Origin: Ancrocorticia sp047501485
GTDB lineage: Bacteria > Actinomycetota > Actinomycetes > Actinomycetales > Actinomycetaceae
Length of the DNA stretch: 64,000 nt
Direction of reading: 5' to 3'
Assembly: GCA_047501485.1 (NCBI GenBank)
Contig: JAZDRN010000001.1
Span: 186,001-250,000 of the forward strand
The position numbers and the translations under genes are program-made. The stretch's first letter is position 1; each line of letters starts with the position of its first letter. The notes under the pieces were generated by a model, which did no database searches, was not told the DNA's origin, and was given only the letters and a program-made list of their open reading frames with translations. Shown piece after piece: positions 41,667 to 50,812 of the stretch.

Positions 41667-42605
41667 TCACTGGCGCGCGAGATCGGCTGCGCCGATGAGA
41701 CCGGCTGGCACGCCGAGTTCGGCAAGCTTGATCGGTGGTAGCTTGCGGAACTTCCGTGCGGTCACGTTCTGCTCGAACGCAGCCTGGACTGGCGCGCGAA
41801 GCATTTCGCCATCTCGCGCCATGCCACCGGCAAGAACAAACACTTCGGGGTCAAGGATTGCGGCTAGATCGGCAAGGCCGAGACCGATCCACCGGGCAAC
41901 CGTTTCGATGATATCCAAGGCATTGGCATCGCCGCCGCGCGCAGCCTGTGCAACGAGCGGACCGGTGATGTTTTCAATCTTGCCGTCTGCGAGTTCGAGG
42001 ATTCGATAGGCGATGTCTGGTGCAACCTGCGCCATTTCGCGAGCCTCTTGCACAAGCGCGGTTCCGGACCCGTAGCGTTCCCAGCATCCGCGGTTGCCGC
42101 AGCCACAGCGCCTACCGCCTGCCTTGATCTGCATGTGCCCGATCTCGGCAGCGAAGCCCTGGGAGCCGCGGATGAGCTGCCCGTCAATGATCACGCCGCC
42201 ACCGATACCTGTGCCCAGAGTAACCACTGTTGCGTTGCGGCTACCGCGAGCTGCTCCGAACCGGTACTCGCCCCACGCAGCTGCGTTGGCGTCGTTTTCC
42301 ACTACAACGGGGAGGCTGGTGCAGGCCGTAATCATTTCGGCGAGCGGCTCGTTGCGCCAATCGAGGTTGGGTGCGTACACCACCGTGTCACGATCAGCAT
42401 TGCAGAATCCTGCAGCGCCGATTCCGATGCCGGCTACGTCCTCGCCGTTGGCGAGTTCAAGAGCCATGTCGCAAATAGTCTTTGCCACAGCTTCGCCGTC
42501 GGTTGCGGGAGTGGGCCTGCGGATTTCTTTGAGAACCTTGCCTTCCTCGTCAACGAGTCCAGCAGCGATTTTCGTTCCACCAACGTCAATGCCAATTGCA
42601 TGCAT
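41667..42605 (-). CDS. ROK family glucokinase
   Basis: A 312-residue ROK sugar kinase. It has the phosphate-1 motif AIGIDVGGTKIAAGLV at the N terminus, ENDANAAAWGEYRFGAARG, the TLGTGIGGGVIIDG motif, GEIGH-type AAEIGHMQIK and the zinc motif CGCGNRGCWERYGSG typical of ROK glucokinases. It phosphorylates glucose or a related hexose with ATP. Three bases separate it from the sugar transporter gene upstream, so the two form an uptake-and-phosphorylation operon, probably regulated by the ROK repressor on the same strand. Confidence 0.93.
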   Translation of the reverse strand: MHAIGIDVGGTKIAAGLVDEEGKVLKEIRRPTPATDGEAVAKTICDMALELANGEDVAGIGIGAAGFCNADRDTVVYAPNLDWRNEPLAEMITACTSLPVVVENDANAAAWGEYRFGAARGSRNATVVTLGTGIGGGVIIDGQLIRGSQGFAAEIGHMQIKAGGRRCGCGNRGCWERYGSGTALVQEAREMAQVAPDIAYRILELADGKIENITGPLVAQAARGGDANALDIIETVARWIGLGLADLAAILDPEVFVLAGGMARDGEMLRAPVQAAFEQNVTARKFRKLPPIKLAELGVPAGLIGAADLARQ

Positions 42606-42608
42606 TGG

Positions 42609-43997
42609 TTATTCCTCCTTCATATCCTCGAGCTCGAGGCCCTTCGTCTCGGGCACCCACTTAAGCACAAAGAAGAGCGAAAGCACGGCGAAGGTGGCAT
42701 AGAGACCGTACGCCAAACCGAGCGAGATGTTTGCGAAGATCGGGAAGGTCTGGGTAACCACGAAGTTTGCGATCCACTGTGCGAAACCGGCAACTGCGAG
42801 GGCGGCGCCGCGGATCTTGTTTGGGAACATCTCGCCAAGCATCACCCACATGATCGGCCCCCAGCTCATTCCGAAGAACACCACGAAGAGGTTGGCGCAC
42901 ACGAGTGCGATCGGGCCGGAAGCACCCTCCAAGATCGGGCCGTTTGCGCCAACGGGTGCCATCTGGAACACAACGGCCATAGTGCCGAGCGATAATGCCA
43001 TGCCCACGGAACCGGTCAGCAAGAGCGGGCGCCGCCCCCAGTTGTCCACGAGGAGAATCGCCACGATCGTCACGATCACGTTGATGGTGGCGGAAATGAG
43101 GGAGAGCAGCAAGGACTGCGATTCGGTAAAGCCAACAGACTGCCACAGGGTGTTGGAGTAGTAGAACACCACGTTAATGCCAACGAACTGCTGGAAGATT
43201 GCCAATCCAATACCCACCCAGACGATCGGCTTCAGGCCAGCTGCCCTGCCCCGGATGTCCTTGATCGACGGCTTAACCTCCGTGTGAATCGAGTACTTGA
43301 TGCGATCGAAGACGTCGTTGACCGATTCGGGATTGAGGATGCGGCCAAGCACGGCCTTTGCAGTTTCGTCGCGGCCCGTGGACACCAAGAAGCGCGGCGA
43401 TTCAGGGATCGAGAAGGCGCCCACGAGGTAACCCAGTGCCGGAACGATACACACCAAGAGCATCCAGCGCCATGTCTCAAGACCCATCCAAAATTCCTGG
43501 CTCGCGCCGCCCGACGCATCGGTGAGCAGCTTGTTCACCAGCTGCGAGAGGAAAATACCAGTCACAATGGCCAGTTGCTGCAGGGAGCCGAGTCGCCCAC
43601 GCATATGAGCCGGAGCGATCTCGGCGATGTATGCTGGCGCAATCACTGATGCAAAACCGATTGCAACACCGCCAACGACGCGGAACGCAATGAAGATTTC
43701 GATATTGGGGGCAAGGCCGGAGCCGATTGCTGCAACAAAGAAGAGGACTGCTGCGATCTTCATCACCGGGATTCGACCAATACGGTCCGAGATGGAGCCG
43801 GCAACGAATGCGCCTACAGCGGCACCAATGAGAGCGGATGCCACGGCGAATCCCAGCGGACCTGGGCCAATTGTGAACTGCTCTTTAATGGCTTCGGTGG
43901 CACCGTTAATAACCGCGGAGTCATACCCGAAGAGGAAGCCAGCAAGGGCTGCGACTGCAGTAATACCGATGACGCTGGCGTATCTGGATGAATTCAT
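42609..43997 (-). CDS. Sugar porter family MFS transporter
   Basis: A 462-residue 12-span symporter of the sugar porter family. Diagnostic motifs are FLFGYDSAVINGA (helix 1), GSISDRIGRIPVMK, the helix 4-5 signature RVVGGVAIGFASVIAPAYIAEIAPAHMRGRLGS, SIPESPRFLV after helix 6, QQFVGINVVFYYSNTLWQ in helix 7 and WVPETKG at the end. Substrates of this family include glucose, xylose and galactose; the linked glucokinase suggests a hexose. The second in-frame ATG is used, with GAGG upstream. Confidence 0.92.
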   Translation of the reverse strand: MNSSRYASVIGITAVAALAGFLFGYDSAVINGATEAIKEQFTIGPGPLGFAVASALIGAAVGAFVAGSISDRIGRIPVMKIAAVLFFVAAIGSGLAPNIEIFIAFRVVGGVAIGFASVIAPAYIAEIAPAHMRGRLGSLQQLAIVTGIFLSQLVNKLLTDASGGASQEFWMGLETWRWMLLVCIVPALGYLVGAFSIPESPRFLVSTGRDETAKAVLGRILNPESVNDVFDRIKYSIHTEVKPSIKDIRGRAAGLKPIVWVGIGLAIFQQFVGINVVFYYSNTLWQSVGFTESQSLLLSLISATINVIVTIVAILLVDNWGRRPLLLTGSVGMALSLGTMAVVFQMAPVGANGPILEGASGPIALVCANLFVVFFGMSWGPIMWVMLGEMFPNKIRGAALAVAGFAQWIANFVVTQTFPIFANISLGLAYGLYATFAVLSLFFVLKWVPETKGLELEDMKEE

Positions 43998-44011
43998 GTT
44001 AGGCCTCACTG

Positions 44012-44122
44012 ACTAACGAACATCTAGGGAAAAGCAAAAACGCTACTTTCAGGGTCAGTAAATCACGCACCCCTACACCCGTCAAGGAATGTTTACTATC
44101 TTCTGATTAAGAGTTCGTTAGT
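44012..44122. promoter_or_regulatory. Operator-like inverted pair ACTAACGAAC / GTTCGTTAGT
   Basis: Two perfect 10-bp inverted half-sites, ACTAACGAAC at 44012-44021 and its complement at 44113-44122, flank the promoter region of the sugar porter-glucokinase operon. They are good candidates for binding by the neighbouring ROK repressor, with looping across about 100 bp. No gene lies between 43998 and 44286. Confidence 0.6.
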
Positions 44123-44286
44123 TGAAATGCCCGATTAGTTCGGATTTTTGTGAGGTGTGCTGGGTTGTCTTCGCGGACTGGCCGTAACGTAACGACGACG
44201 TAAAAGGGTTGGTCACGGCCTTAAGTTTTGGATGGCGAACGCTGCGCACTAGAGAGGAATGCGGTGTGTTCAAGGTTTGAAAACTC

Positions 44287-45447
44287 TCAGACGACGTCGA
44301 CTTCCTCAAGCGCGAGAGAAATGGCACCTAGGACGTGCGTCCTTAGTCCGAGGGTGCTGGGACGGAACATGAGGTGCTCGCGCACCCCGCGCATGGCGTA
44401 GCGAGAAATCGTTTGCTCGAGTGAGTCGATGATGAGCGGACCGGCCTCGGCAAGCAAGCCCCCGATAACCACCAGGCGCGGATTGACTGTATTGAGCATA
44501 TTGGAGATGGTGAGACCCAACGTGGAGCCGGTGTCAGCCAGAATCCGGCGGCAGGCCGTGTTGCCATTGTGGGCAGAGGAAATGATGTCATGAATAGTCA
44601 CGTCTTCGCCCATGAGCGGGTGCATTGCGCGAAGAATGGCCGGCACGGCCGCCACTGTTTCGAGGCATCCGCGATTGCCGCAGCGGCACATGGCTCCATT
44701 CTCATCGATCGTGGTGTGACCTATTTCGCCGGCAGATCCGTCCGCGCCGCGGTAGATTTTTCCTCCAAGAATCAGGCCCGCGCCGATGCCGTCCGCGATC
44801 TTGACGTACGCCAGATCATTGGGGACGGGGTGAGCCCACGTGAATTCGCCGAGTGCGCCAAGGTTTGCATCGTTTTCCATGCGCACAGGGATTCCCAATG
44901 CGTCAGTGAATCGAGCAGGCACGTCCACGCCATCCCACAGCGGGAGGATTTCGCCCGACGTAATGTATTGGCCAGCGAGGTCAACAGGGGCCGGGACGGC
45001 CAAACCCGCAGCCAAGACCTCCGCCATCCGGATTCCAGAGCGCTCCAAGATCGCGCTGATTTCGCGGGTGACAAACCGGAAATCGTCGTCGAAGGTGAGC
45101 AGCTGCGGTCGGCCGACGCGTTCCTCCGCCACAATCTTGCGGCTCAAATCTGCGCAGACGATCGTGAGATGGCGATGGCCAACTTCCACACCCAGCACAT
45201 ATCCGGCCTCTGGGTGGAAACTCAACTTGGTTCCGTGTGGGCCGTTTCCCTCGCCACGAGCCACAAGGCCTTGAGCCTCCAGCTCTGCAATGATGTTAGA
45301 AACCGTAGAAGCGGCAAGGCCGGTGCGCCTAGCGATCGCCGCCTGCGTGACATTGCCATGTTCAATGAGTTCTGAAACAACACGTTTGCGGCTGGCTTGG
45401 CGTAGAGAGGTCTGGGAGCCACCCGAAAGCGTAAGTGTTTCTTTCAT
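44287..45447 (-). CDS. ROK family transcriptional repressor
   Basis: A 386-residue ROK (NagC/XylR-type) regulator. An N-terminal winged helix (residues about 15-75; GNVTQAAIARRTGLAASTVSNIIAELEAQGLV) precedes a ROK sugar-binding domain with ENDANLGALGEFTW, IADGIGAGLILGGKIYRG, AGEIGHTTI and the zinc motif CRCGNRGCLETV. The kinase phosphate motif is degenerate, as usual for regulators. It lies upstream of the porter-glucokinase operon on the same strand and probably represses it until sugar binds. Confidence 0.9.
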   Translation of the reverse strand: MKETLTLSGGSQTSLRQASRKRVVSELIEHGNVTQAAIARRTGLAASTVSNIIAELEAQGLVARGEGNGPHGTKLSFHPEAGYVLGVEVGHRHLTIVCADLSRKIVAEERVGRPQLLTFDDDFRFVTREISAILERSGIRMAEVLAAGLAVPAPVDLAGQYITSGEILPLWDGVDVPARFTDALGIPVRMENDANLGALGEFTWAHPVPNDLAYVKIADGIGAGLILGGKIYRGADGSAGEIGHTTIDENGAMCRCGNRGCLETVAAVPAILRAMHPLMGEDVTIHDIISSAHNGNTACRRILADTGSTLGLTISNMLNTVNPRLVVIGGLLAEAGPLIIDSLEQTISRYAMRGVREHLMFRPSTLGLRTHVLGAISLALEEVDVV

Positions 45448-45627
45448 GGAAACATTTCAGCATAAAAGCCATGCACTTGTGAAGGTGAACACAAAAGTGC
45501 TGTGTGGGGCTGAGATAGGCAGCGCGCGCCACGCAGAGGAGATAGGCAGCGGGCGCCGCGAGCACACCGACGCGGGCGGCCAGGAGCACGAACCGACTCC
45601 CAGACCGCCCGCGAGGCAGATCGAGCC
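45448..45627. other. Short intergenic with 19-bp direct repeat
   Basis: The repeat GAGATAGGCAGCGSGCGCC occurs twice, about 29 bp apart (near 45510 and 45539). No gene or terminator is supported. Confidence 0.4.
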
Positions 45628-46359
45628 TTAGGCTTCAAAGGTTGCCCACGCGCGGACCGGGAGCCCGTTGGCGTCGGCGATATTTGGCCAGCCGATTGAG
45701 ATAAGTGCGCTTCGGGCAGGCACCTGATCGAGGTTCGCGAGTACCTCGAGCTGGAAGAGTCCAAGGCCAAGAACGTGGCGCTCCACCGCGAGATCGCCGG
45801 CGTCGGCGCAGGCCACGGCCGGGTCCGTATCGAGGGTCTCATGCCCAATGCCCAGCACGCCACGATCGTGCAGAGCACTCACGGCTTCCTTGGACCACCC
45901 AGGGGTATGCAGATTACCGGAGGCATCAGCGTTGGTCAGTGCATCGGCGTCGGGCCATCGCTTGTGCCAATCGAAGCGAAAAGCAACGAAAGCGTCGGCC
46001 GGAATCGGGCCGTACTCCTCTTCGTGCGCTTCGATATCGGCCACGCTGAGCTCAAAGTCCACGTTGCCTGCCACCTCCTCGTGCTTATCGAGCACCACGA
46101 GCGGCAACACCGCGTGGTCGATGGTGAAGTCTTTGGCAACTTTGCCCTCCTTGTGGAAGTGGCAGGGGAAGTCGACGTGCGTGCCGAACTGGCCGGGGAA
46201 AGTCTGGCGCTGGATGCGCAGATTATAGGGAGAATCGAAATCGAGAATCGGCGTGTTGAGCTCAACGGCTCCCTCGGGCATGCCACCCCAATAGGGAGAA
46301 TGCTCGTCGAGCTGATGCGTGAGATCCATGCGCTTAAGGGTGCGGTTCCACAAAGACAT
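45628..46359 (-). CDS. Cyclase / kynurenine formamidase-like metal hydrolase
   Basis: A 243-residue protein of the cyclase superfamily (metal-dependent amidohydrolases such as kynurenine formamidase). The metal motif appears as GQFGTHVDFPCHFH (residues about 57-70), the variant in which the first His of HxGTHxDxPxH is replaced. Supporting segments are DLTHQLDEHSPYWGG at the N terminus and GVLGIGHETLDTDPA, which supplies the later His and Glu. The substrate is unknown. It lies beside the ROK regulator without overlap. Confidence 0.85.
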   Translation of the reverse strand: MSLWNRTLKRMDLTHQLDEHSPYWGGMPEGAVELNTPILDFDSPYNLRIQRQTFPGQFGTHVDFPCHFHKEGKVAKDFTIDHAVLPLVVLDKHEEVAGNVDFELSVADIEAHEEEYGPIPADAFVAFRFDWHKRWPDADALTNADASGNLHTPGWSKEAVSALHDRGVLGIGHETLDTDPAVACADAGDLAVERHVLGLGLFQLEVLANLDQVPARSALISIGWPNIADANGLPVRAWATFEA

Positions 46360-46514
46360 AGTCGTCCTCTCTAGTGTTGTTTTGGTGTGGTTCTATTAGC
46401 AGTTGCCGCTTTAAGAAATGGGTAGCCAGCACGGTCAAAATGTGGGCTCAAACAGCCTCGATCCGCGAGGTTGGGCTGCTGTGGGTTTTTCGGACAGTCT
46501 TTTGAATGGTTTTC

Positions 46515-46727
46515 TTATGCTGCCTGTGCGTGCTGGTAGTAACCGTAGTGGACGTCGTTGGGGTACTGGTAATCCAGTCCTGAGTGACGACGCCGGCTGT
46601 TGTAGAACCCTTCGATATAGGCGATCACATCGCGGCGAGCCTGCGCTTTCGTGGCGTAGAAAGTGCGATAGACCCGTTCGACTTTCAATGCGGCAAAAAA
46701 TGACTCAGCCAGGGCATTATCCCAGCA
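46515..46727 (-). pseudogene. C-terminal fragment of an IS3-type transposase
   Basis: Seventy codons plus stop encoding the end of a second, different IS3-family OrfB: CWDNALAESFFAALKVERVY (catalytic Glu), TKAQARRDVIAYIEGFYNSR and SGLDYQYPNDVHYGYY. The frame begins exactly at the conserved Cys codon (TGC) and is cut there by the left end of the Tn554-like element. The N-terminal part is missing from the window. Confidence 0.88.
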
Positions 46728-46774
46728 TTAACCGGCTAATCTGGGCTGATTTTTGGTTGTTGAGTTGTTTGGTT

Positions 46775-48697
46775 TTATTCGGCGTTCGGGCGTGTCGTGG
46801 TGTTGTCGATGAGGTTGTTTAGTCGGGTGATGAGTTTGAGGTGGCGTTCGGTTTCGGTGTCCCATCCTCGGTGTTGAGCGTCGTTGGCTAGGGTCGCGGC
46901 GATGTCGCGTTGACGGGTTAGGACTGGAATGTCTTGGATTGTGGTGTGGAAGCTGGGGCAGTGTTCGCAGATGTTGGCGTAGTTGCAGGCTTGCTGTGCG
47001 GGAGCGCGGAGGCAGTAGCCGCCTGCTAGTGCGGTCTTTATGGTGGGCTTGGTCATCCAGGTGGTGGGGGGTTCGGGGTTATTGGTGGTTTGTGGGAGTG
47101 CGCCGATGCGGTTTCTAGCAAGGTCCAGAGCGCGTTCGTACTCGGTGCGGATGGTGGCGTCAAAGAGGTGCCCATATCGCAGGCTCATCTCGGCGGAGAC
47201 ATGACCCAGGATTGACATTAGGGCTTGGAGTGAGACCCCGGCGTTGACGAGGGCGGTGGCGTAGGTGTGACGAAGTTGGTGTGGAGTGACGTGCCCAATC
47301 CCAGCCGCGGTGGCTGCCCTGCGGAGCTCCCCTCGTAGCGCGGTGGCTGTGAGGCGGCGTCCGTGGGAGGTAAACAGAAATTGTGCGGGTTTGCCGGTGG
47401 TGGGGTGTGGGATGGCCCGTCCGGGGCTACGCGACTTAGTGATGCGGTCGATAAGGTTGAGTGTTTCCTCATCGATGGGGACCATGCGTTCGGTGTCCAG
47501 TTTTCCCAGGGGGACCTTCAGCCAGGACCCGGTGTTGGGGGTATCGATGACGGAGTTGAGTTCAAGGTCAAGGAGTTCACCGATTCGTAGCCCGCAGGCC
47601 CGTTGTAGTAAGAGAGCATCAGCGGGGAGCCGGTTGGTTGAGGCATTGAGTTCTTGGATGAGGCGGCGGTCTGCATCCGGAGGTAGGAACCTGGGTAGTG
47701 GTTGGGGAAGTCTGGGGTTGTCACAGGAGTAGAGCAGTTTCCGTGTTGGGGCCTGGTCCCATTGCCACTCGGTGATGTCAGAAAGGAAGCCGCCGGCGGC
47801 TAGGATCCGGCGGCTCTGCTCAGCGACCGTGATCAATGCGCCTGTCTTGGTGTTCAGGGTGTGGGGTAGAGATGCCAGCCAGGGTTCAATGTGATCGCAG
47901 CGAGTCAACTCCCGGGGACTTAGTTCAGGATCGATAGCCGTGACGAAGAGAGCGAAGTACTTCAACCGTGTGGCTAGGCCTGAGACTGTCTTGGGTTTAC
48001 AGGTTACGCTCTTGCATTGTAAGTAACGCACCAGCATCGAATGCATCGGCTCTGGAACGGCCTCGAGGCGGCGAGTGAAGGGCCAGGGTTGCTGAGAGGG
48101 CTGGGGCAGAGCGGGCAAGAACCCCATGTGGAACAGTACCGTTTTCGTTCCTGTGGCTGCCGTGCGGTAATGCTTCCAGGTCCGCCCCGTGTTCTGCTGA
48201 CGTCGTATACCGGCTGCAAAAAGGGCATCAAAGTCATCGTGGGTGATGCGCGCTAGTGGCTTGCCCGTGGCAAATAACACGCGAGCCATGACTTGGGAGG
48301 CCATCGCTGAAGCGACTCTTTCGCTGTAGCCACACCCTTTTGCAGCTTCAATGAACTGTGTGAGATCGGCCCCAATGTCAGTACCGGGAACATCGCGCCA
48401 CAAAGAGGAGAACTTCCGATTCACCATATAGTCCCAGCCCGGATTCAACCTCCCCGTCACCAGCAAGAACGTGATGAATGGTCGGGTAGCACTATTAGCG
48501 CTGAGCTGGACGTCTAGGTCCTCATCAGCCCAATCTTGTGGGTGGGGCCAGGAACGCATGAAGACCCTGGCAGCTTGAGTGAAGGCTGTATTGCCTCTAC
48601 CAGTGTGACTTTGGTGGGCTTGGTAGGCGTCAACCACCTGCTCCGGGGTCTCGAAAGTATCAGAAATCGTTAAGGCGTTGACGGTCGCGAGCAGCAT
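46775..48697 (-). CDS. Tyrosine recombinase, TnpB-like
   Basis: A 640-residue phage-integrase-family recombinase. The catalytic domain shows LLLQRACGLRIGELLDLEL (Arg I), the beta-strand Lys region, TPHQLRHTYATALVNAG (HxxR) and LGHVSAEMSLRYGHL (His and nucleophilic Tyr), all intact. The C-terminal extension has a Cys cluster (QQACNYANICEHCPSFH), characteristic of TnpB-type members. The long N-terminal region (about 1-330) is helical and probably DNA-binding. It overlaps the upstream recombinase gene by 38 nt. Confidence 0.88.
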   Translation of the reverse strand: MLLATVNALTISDTFETPEQVVDAYQAHQSHTGRGNTAFTQAARVFMRSWPHPQDWADEDLDVQLSANSATRPFITFLLVTGRLNPGWDYMVNRKFSSLWRDVPGTDIGADLTQFIEAAKGCGYSERVASAMASQVMARVLFATGKPLARITHDDFDALFAAGIRRQQNTGRTWKHYRTAATGTKTVLFHMGFLPALPQPSQQPWPFTRRLEAVPEPMHSMLVRYLQCKSVTCKPKTVSGLATRLKYFALFVTAIDPELSPRELTRCDHIEPWLASLPHTLNTKTGALITVAEQSRRILAAGGFLSDITEWQWDQAPTRKLLYSCDNPRLPQPLPRFLPPDADRRLIQELNASTNRLPADALLLQRACGLRIGELLDLELNSVIDTPNTGSWLKVPLGKLDTERMVPIDEETLNLIDRITKSRSPGRAIPHPTTGKPAQFLFTSHGRRLTATALRGELRRAATAAGIGHVTPHQLRHTYATALVNAGVSLQALMSILGHVSAEMSLRYGHLFDATIRTEYERALDLARNRIGALPQTTNNPEPPTTWMTKPTIKTALAGGYCLRAPAQQACNYANICEHCPSFHTTIQDIPVLTRQRDIAATLANDAQHRGWDTETERHLKLITRLNNLIDNTTTRPNAE

Positions 48698-49748
48698 TGT
48701 ATTGAGCCTTCACATGAGTTGGAGAGAGGTGAATATAGCGGGCGGTGGTGTCAACATGGGCATGGCCAAGCAGGGATTGCATAACTGCCAAATCAACCCC
48801 AGCCTCAGCTAAGGCAGTACCAAAAGTATGGCGCAGCACATGCGGTGAACCCGCAGTGATCCCGGTAAGGCTACGGTGGTAACGGAAGATGCTACGTAAA
48901 TCCGCCGCGGTCAGCGGTTGCCCTCGGGTAGGGCCCTTAGCGCTGAGAAACAACATCTCGGATGAAGATTCCGGCCGGTCTTTCAAGAGATAGGAAGCGA
49001 TCACCGCGGCCAGGTCCTCATCCAAGGGGACACGACGATCCTTGCCGCCCTTACCGTGAACACTCAGCCATCGCCCGCCGATATCAACATCGAGGACCCC
49101 TAACGCCAATACCTCACAAGAACGCAACCCGCAGTAAAGCATCAAGCCAGCCATCGCCAGATCTCTGCTGGACCGCAAAGACCCCAACAAAGTTGCAGTC
49201 TCCTTGACATCCAACGCCCGCGCCAGACGTCTTGGTGTGCGTAATCGCAACCGCGACCGCGACGCCGGTCTTCGCCGGATATGAGCCAACATGCCAGAGC
49301 GCTCCCCCGCCGCGAACCAGGAAGAAGGTTTACCCTTCGGGATCGGGGAACTTAATGTGGGATCACGCATCACCACGAACTCATACATCCCCGCCACAGC
49401 CGCTAACCGTAGATTCACCGATGCTGGCGCCAGCCGGTCAACAGGCCTCCCGGCCAGATCGACTACGTTTGGTCCCGGTCGACCAGGGATCCGCTCCTGG
49501 CGACACGCACTCAAGAAGCCCAACACGTCGTCAGTGACCACCCCATCAACACTCAGACCAGCCCGGCGTAACCATCGATGGAAAGCCAACAAGCCATAAC
49601 CATAAGAGCGCACTGTCTGCGGCGAGTAGTTCCGATCCGCTAGATACCCCAAATAAGCATTAGCCTGCATAACCAGCGCAGGATCACTATCACACCTCAG
49701 TCGCCACCACAATCCATCGCGTTCAAGGAGAACACCGTCGTCATCCAT
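48660..49748 (-). CDS. Tyrosine recombinase, TnpA-like
   Basis: A 362-residue tyrosine recombinase. A core-binding domain (YLADRNYSPQTVRSYGYGLLAF) precedes the catalytic domain with LYCGLRSCEVLAL (Arg I), VHGKGGKDRRVPL (Lys), SPHVLRHTFGTALAEAG (HxxR) and LLGHAHVDTTARYIHLSP (His and Tyr). All catalytic residues are retained. Size and position match TnpA of Tn554, which cooperates with TnpB for insertion. Confidence 0.9.
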   Translation of the reverse strand: MDDDGVLLERDGLWWRLRCDSDPALVMQANAYLGYLADRNYSPQTVRSYGYGLLAFHRWLRRAGLSVDGVVTDDVLGFLSACRQERIPGRPGPNVVDLAGRPVDRLAPASVNLRLAAVAGMYEFVVMRDPTLSSPIPKGKPSSWFAAGERSGMLAHIRRRPASRSRLRLRTPRRLARALDVKETATLLGSLRSSRDLAMAGLMLYCGLRSCEVLALGVLDVDIGGRWLSVHGKGGKDRRVPLDEDLAAVIASYLLKDRPESSSEMLFLSAKGPTRGQPLTAADLRSIFRYHRSLTGITAGSPHVLRHTFGTALAEAGVDLAVMQSLLGHAHVDTTARYIHLSPTHVKAQYNAARDRQRLNDF

Positions 49749-49846
49749 AACCCATGTTTACGCCAATCCCACGCCCGAATCCACCACCGGAAACTACGAA
49801 CTCATGACACGGACCACCCCAAACACCCCGATTAGCCGGTTAACAG

Positions 49847-50518
49847 GCAAGCACCGACCTGTCCCATCGACCCACACAGCTTGTGCTCACCGAGGGTCCT
49901 GAGGAATTTCTTTGACCGGAATTGCGATCCCCGATCGGTGTGGACCACCACCCCAGTCGGCTGTCCCCGGTGGGTGAGCGCCATTGTTAGCGCGTTGACC
50001 GCCAGGTCGGCTGTCATGGTGGAGTCCATGCTGTAGCCGACGATCTCGTTGCTGAACATGTCCTTGAACGCACACAAATACAGTGTCCCTTCGCGGGTGG
50101 GATGTTCGGTGATATCGCCCAGCCACAACCGATTGGGGTGATCGGTGCGGAACTGGCGACGCACGAGATCATCATGAGCAGGCGGCCCGGCAACCGTGTA
50201 TTTACGCTTACGGGTCGTGATCGTCGACCGGATCCCTGCGATGTGACACAGGCGCCACACGCGCCGCTCCGAGACCCGGTAGCCCAGATCAGTGAGGTCA
50301 TCGGCAAGGACCCGGTAGCCGCCCTCCGGATCCTTCTCATGCAGGACTTTCAGGATGCTGATCAGGTGCTGTTCTTCTTCTTGCCGGGCAGAGACCGGTT
50401 TCTTTTTCCATTTGTAGTATGCCTGGGTTGAAAACCCTAAGACCCGGCACGTCACTGCGACCGGCACCCGAACAGGGGCACTCGTTGCAGCGAGCTCACG
50501 GACGAGCGGGTACATCAT
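49847..50518 (-). pseudogene. N-terminal fragment of IS3 OrfB
   Basis: Identical over its length to the OrfB at 40385-41056, but ending after G-Q-V-G-A-C, where the Tn554-like element's right end follows. It retains the first two Asp of the DDE site and lacks the Glu and C terminus. The identity with the other copy shows a recent duplication within this chromosome. Confidence 0.9.
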
Positions 50519-50771
50519 TTTGGGGGCGTGATGTGTGCCTGAGATAGATAGGCTGCAGCTCTGCGCAGGACCTCGTTTTCCATCTCAAGCTCACGAATAC
50601 GCTTCAGCGCAGCCGCGTTCTCCTTACGCTCACTGGCATCAGCAGGCACGGCCAGGCCGCGGGAGTGGAGCCGGTCTTGATTAACCCAGTTCTGCAGCGA
50701 GGACCGTGAGATCCCTAGATCGGTGCAGACCTGGCGTTGAGTCATCCCTGAATTCACGAGTCCAACGGCGT
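50515..50771 (-). pseudogene. Truncated IS3 OrfA
   Basis: Identical to OrfA at 41053-41309 but missing its first 11 codons. The match to the other copy ends at 50771, where unrelated sequence leading to the acetyltransferase genes begins. This marks the right break of the IS fragment. Confidence 0.9.
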
Positions 50772-50812
50772 GGAATTCCGGTTTAACGTCTAGCGTCTGG
50801 GAGCGGCAAGAA

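Larger units (their letters stand above)
46728..49843. mobile_element. Tn554-like element with two tyrosine recombinases
   Basis: A 3.1-kb element bounded by a perfect 13-bp inverted pair, TTAACCGGCTAAT on the left and its complement on the right. It encodes only two overlapping tyrosine recombinases of 640 and 362 residues, the sizes and order of TnpB and TnpA of Tn554; no TnpC or cargo gene is visible. It sits between the C-terminal fragment of one IS3 transposase and the N-terminal fragment of another, both cut next to the same conserved Cys codon (TGC). The flanks come from two different IS, so the locus has also recombined. Confidence 0.75.

Noticed and set aside
44118..44327. A 69-codon minus-strand frame between the ROK regulator and the sugar porter
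   Set aside because: It overlaps the 3' end of the regulator gene and the operator region, has no ribosome site and no family resemblance.
49799..50771. Possibility that the second IS3 copy is a complete, active element
   Set aside because: It lacks the OrfB C terminus and the OrfA start; both breaks are visible.
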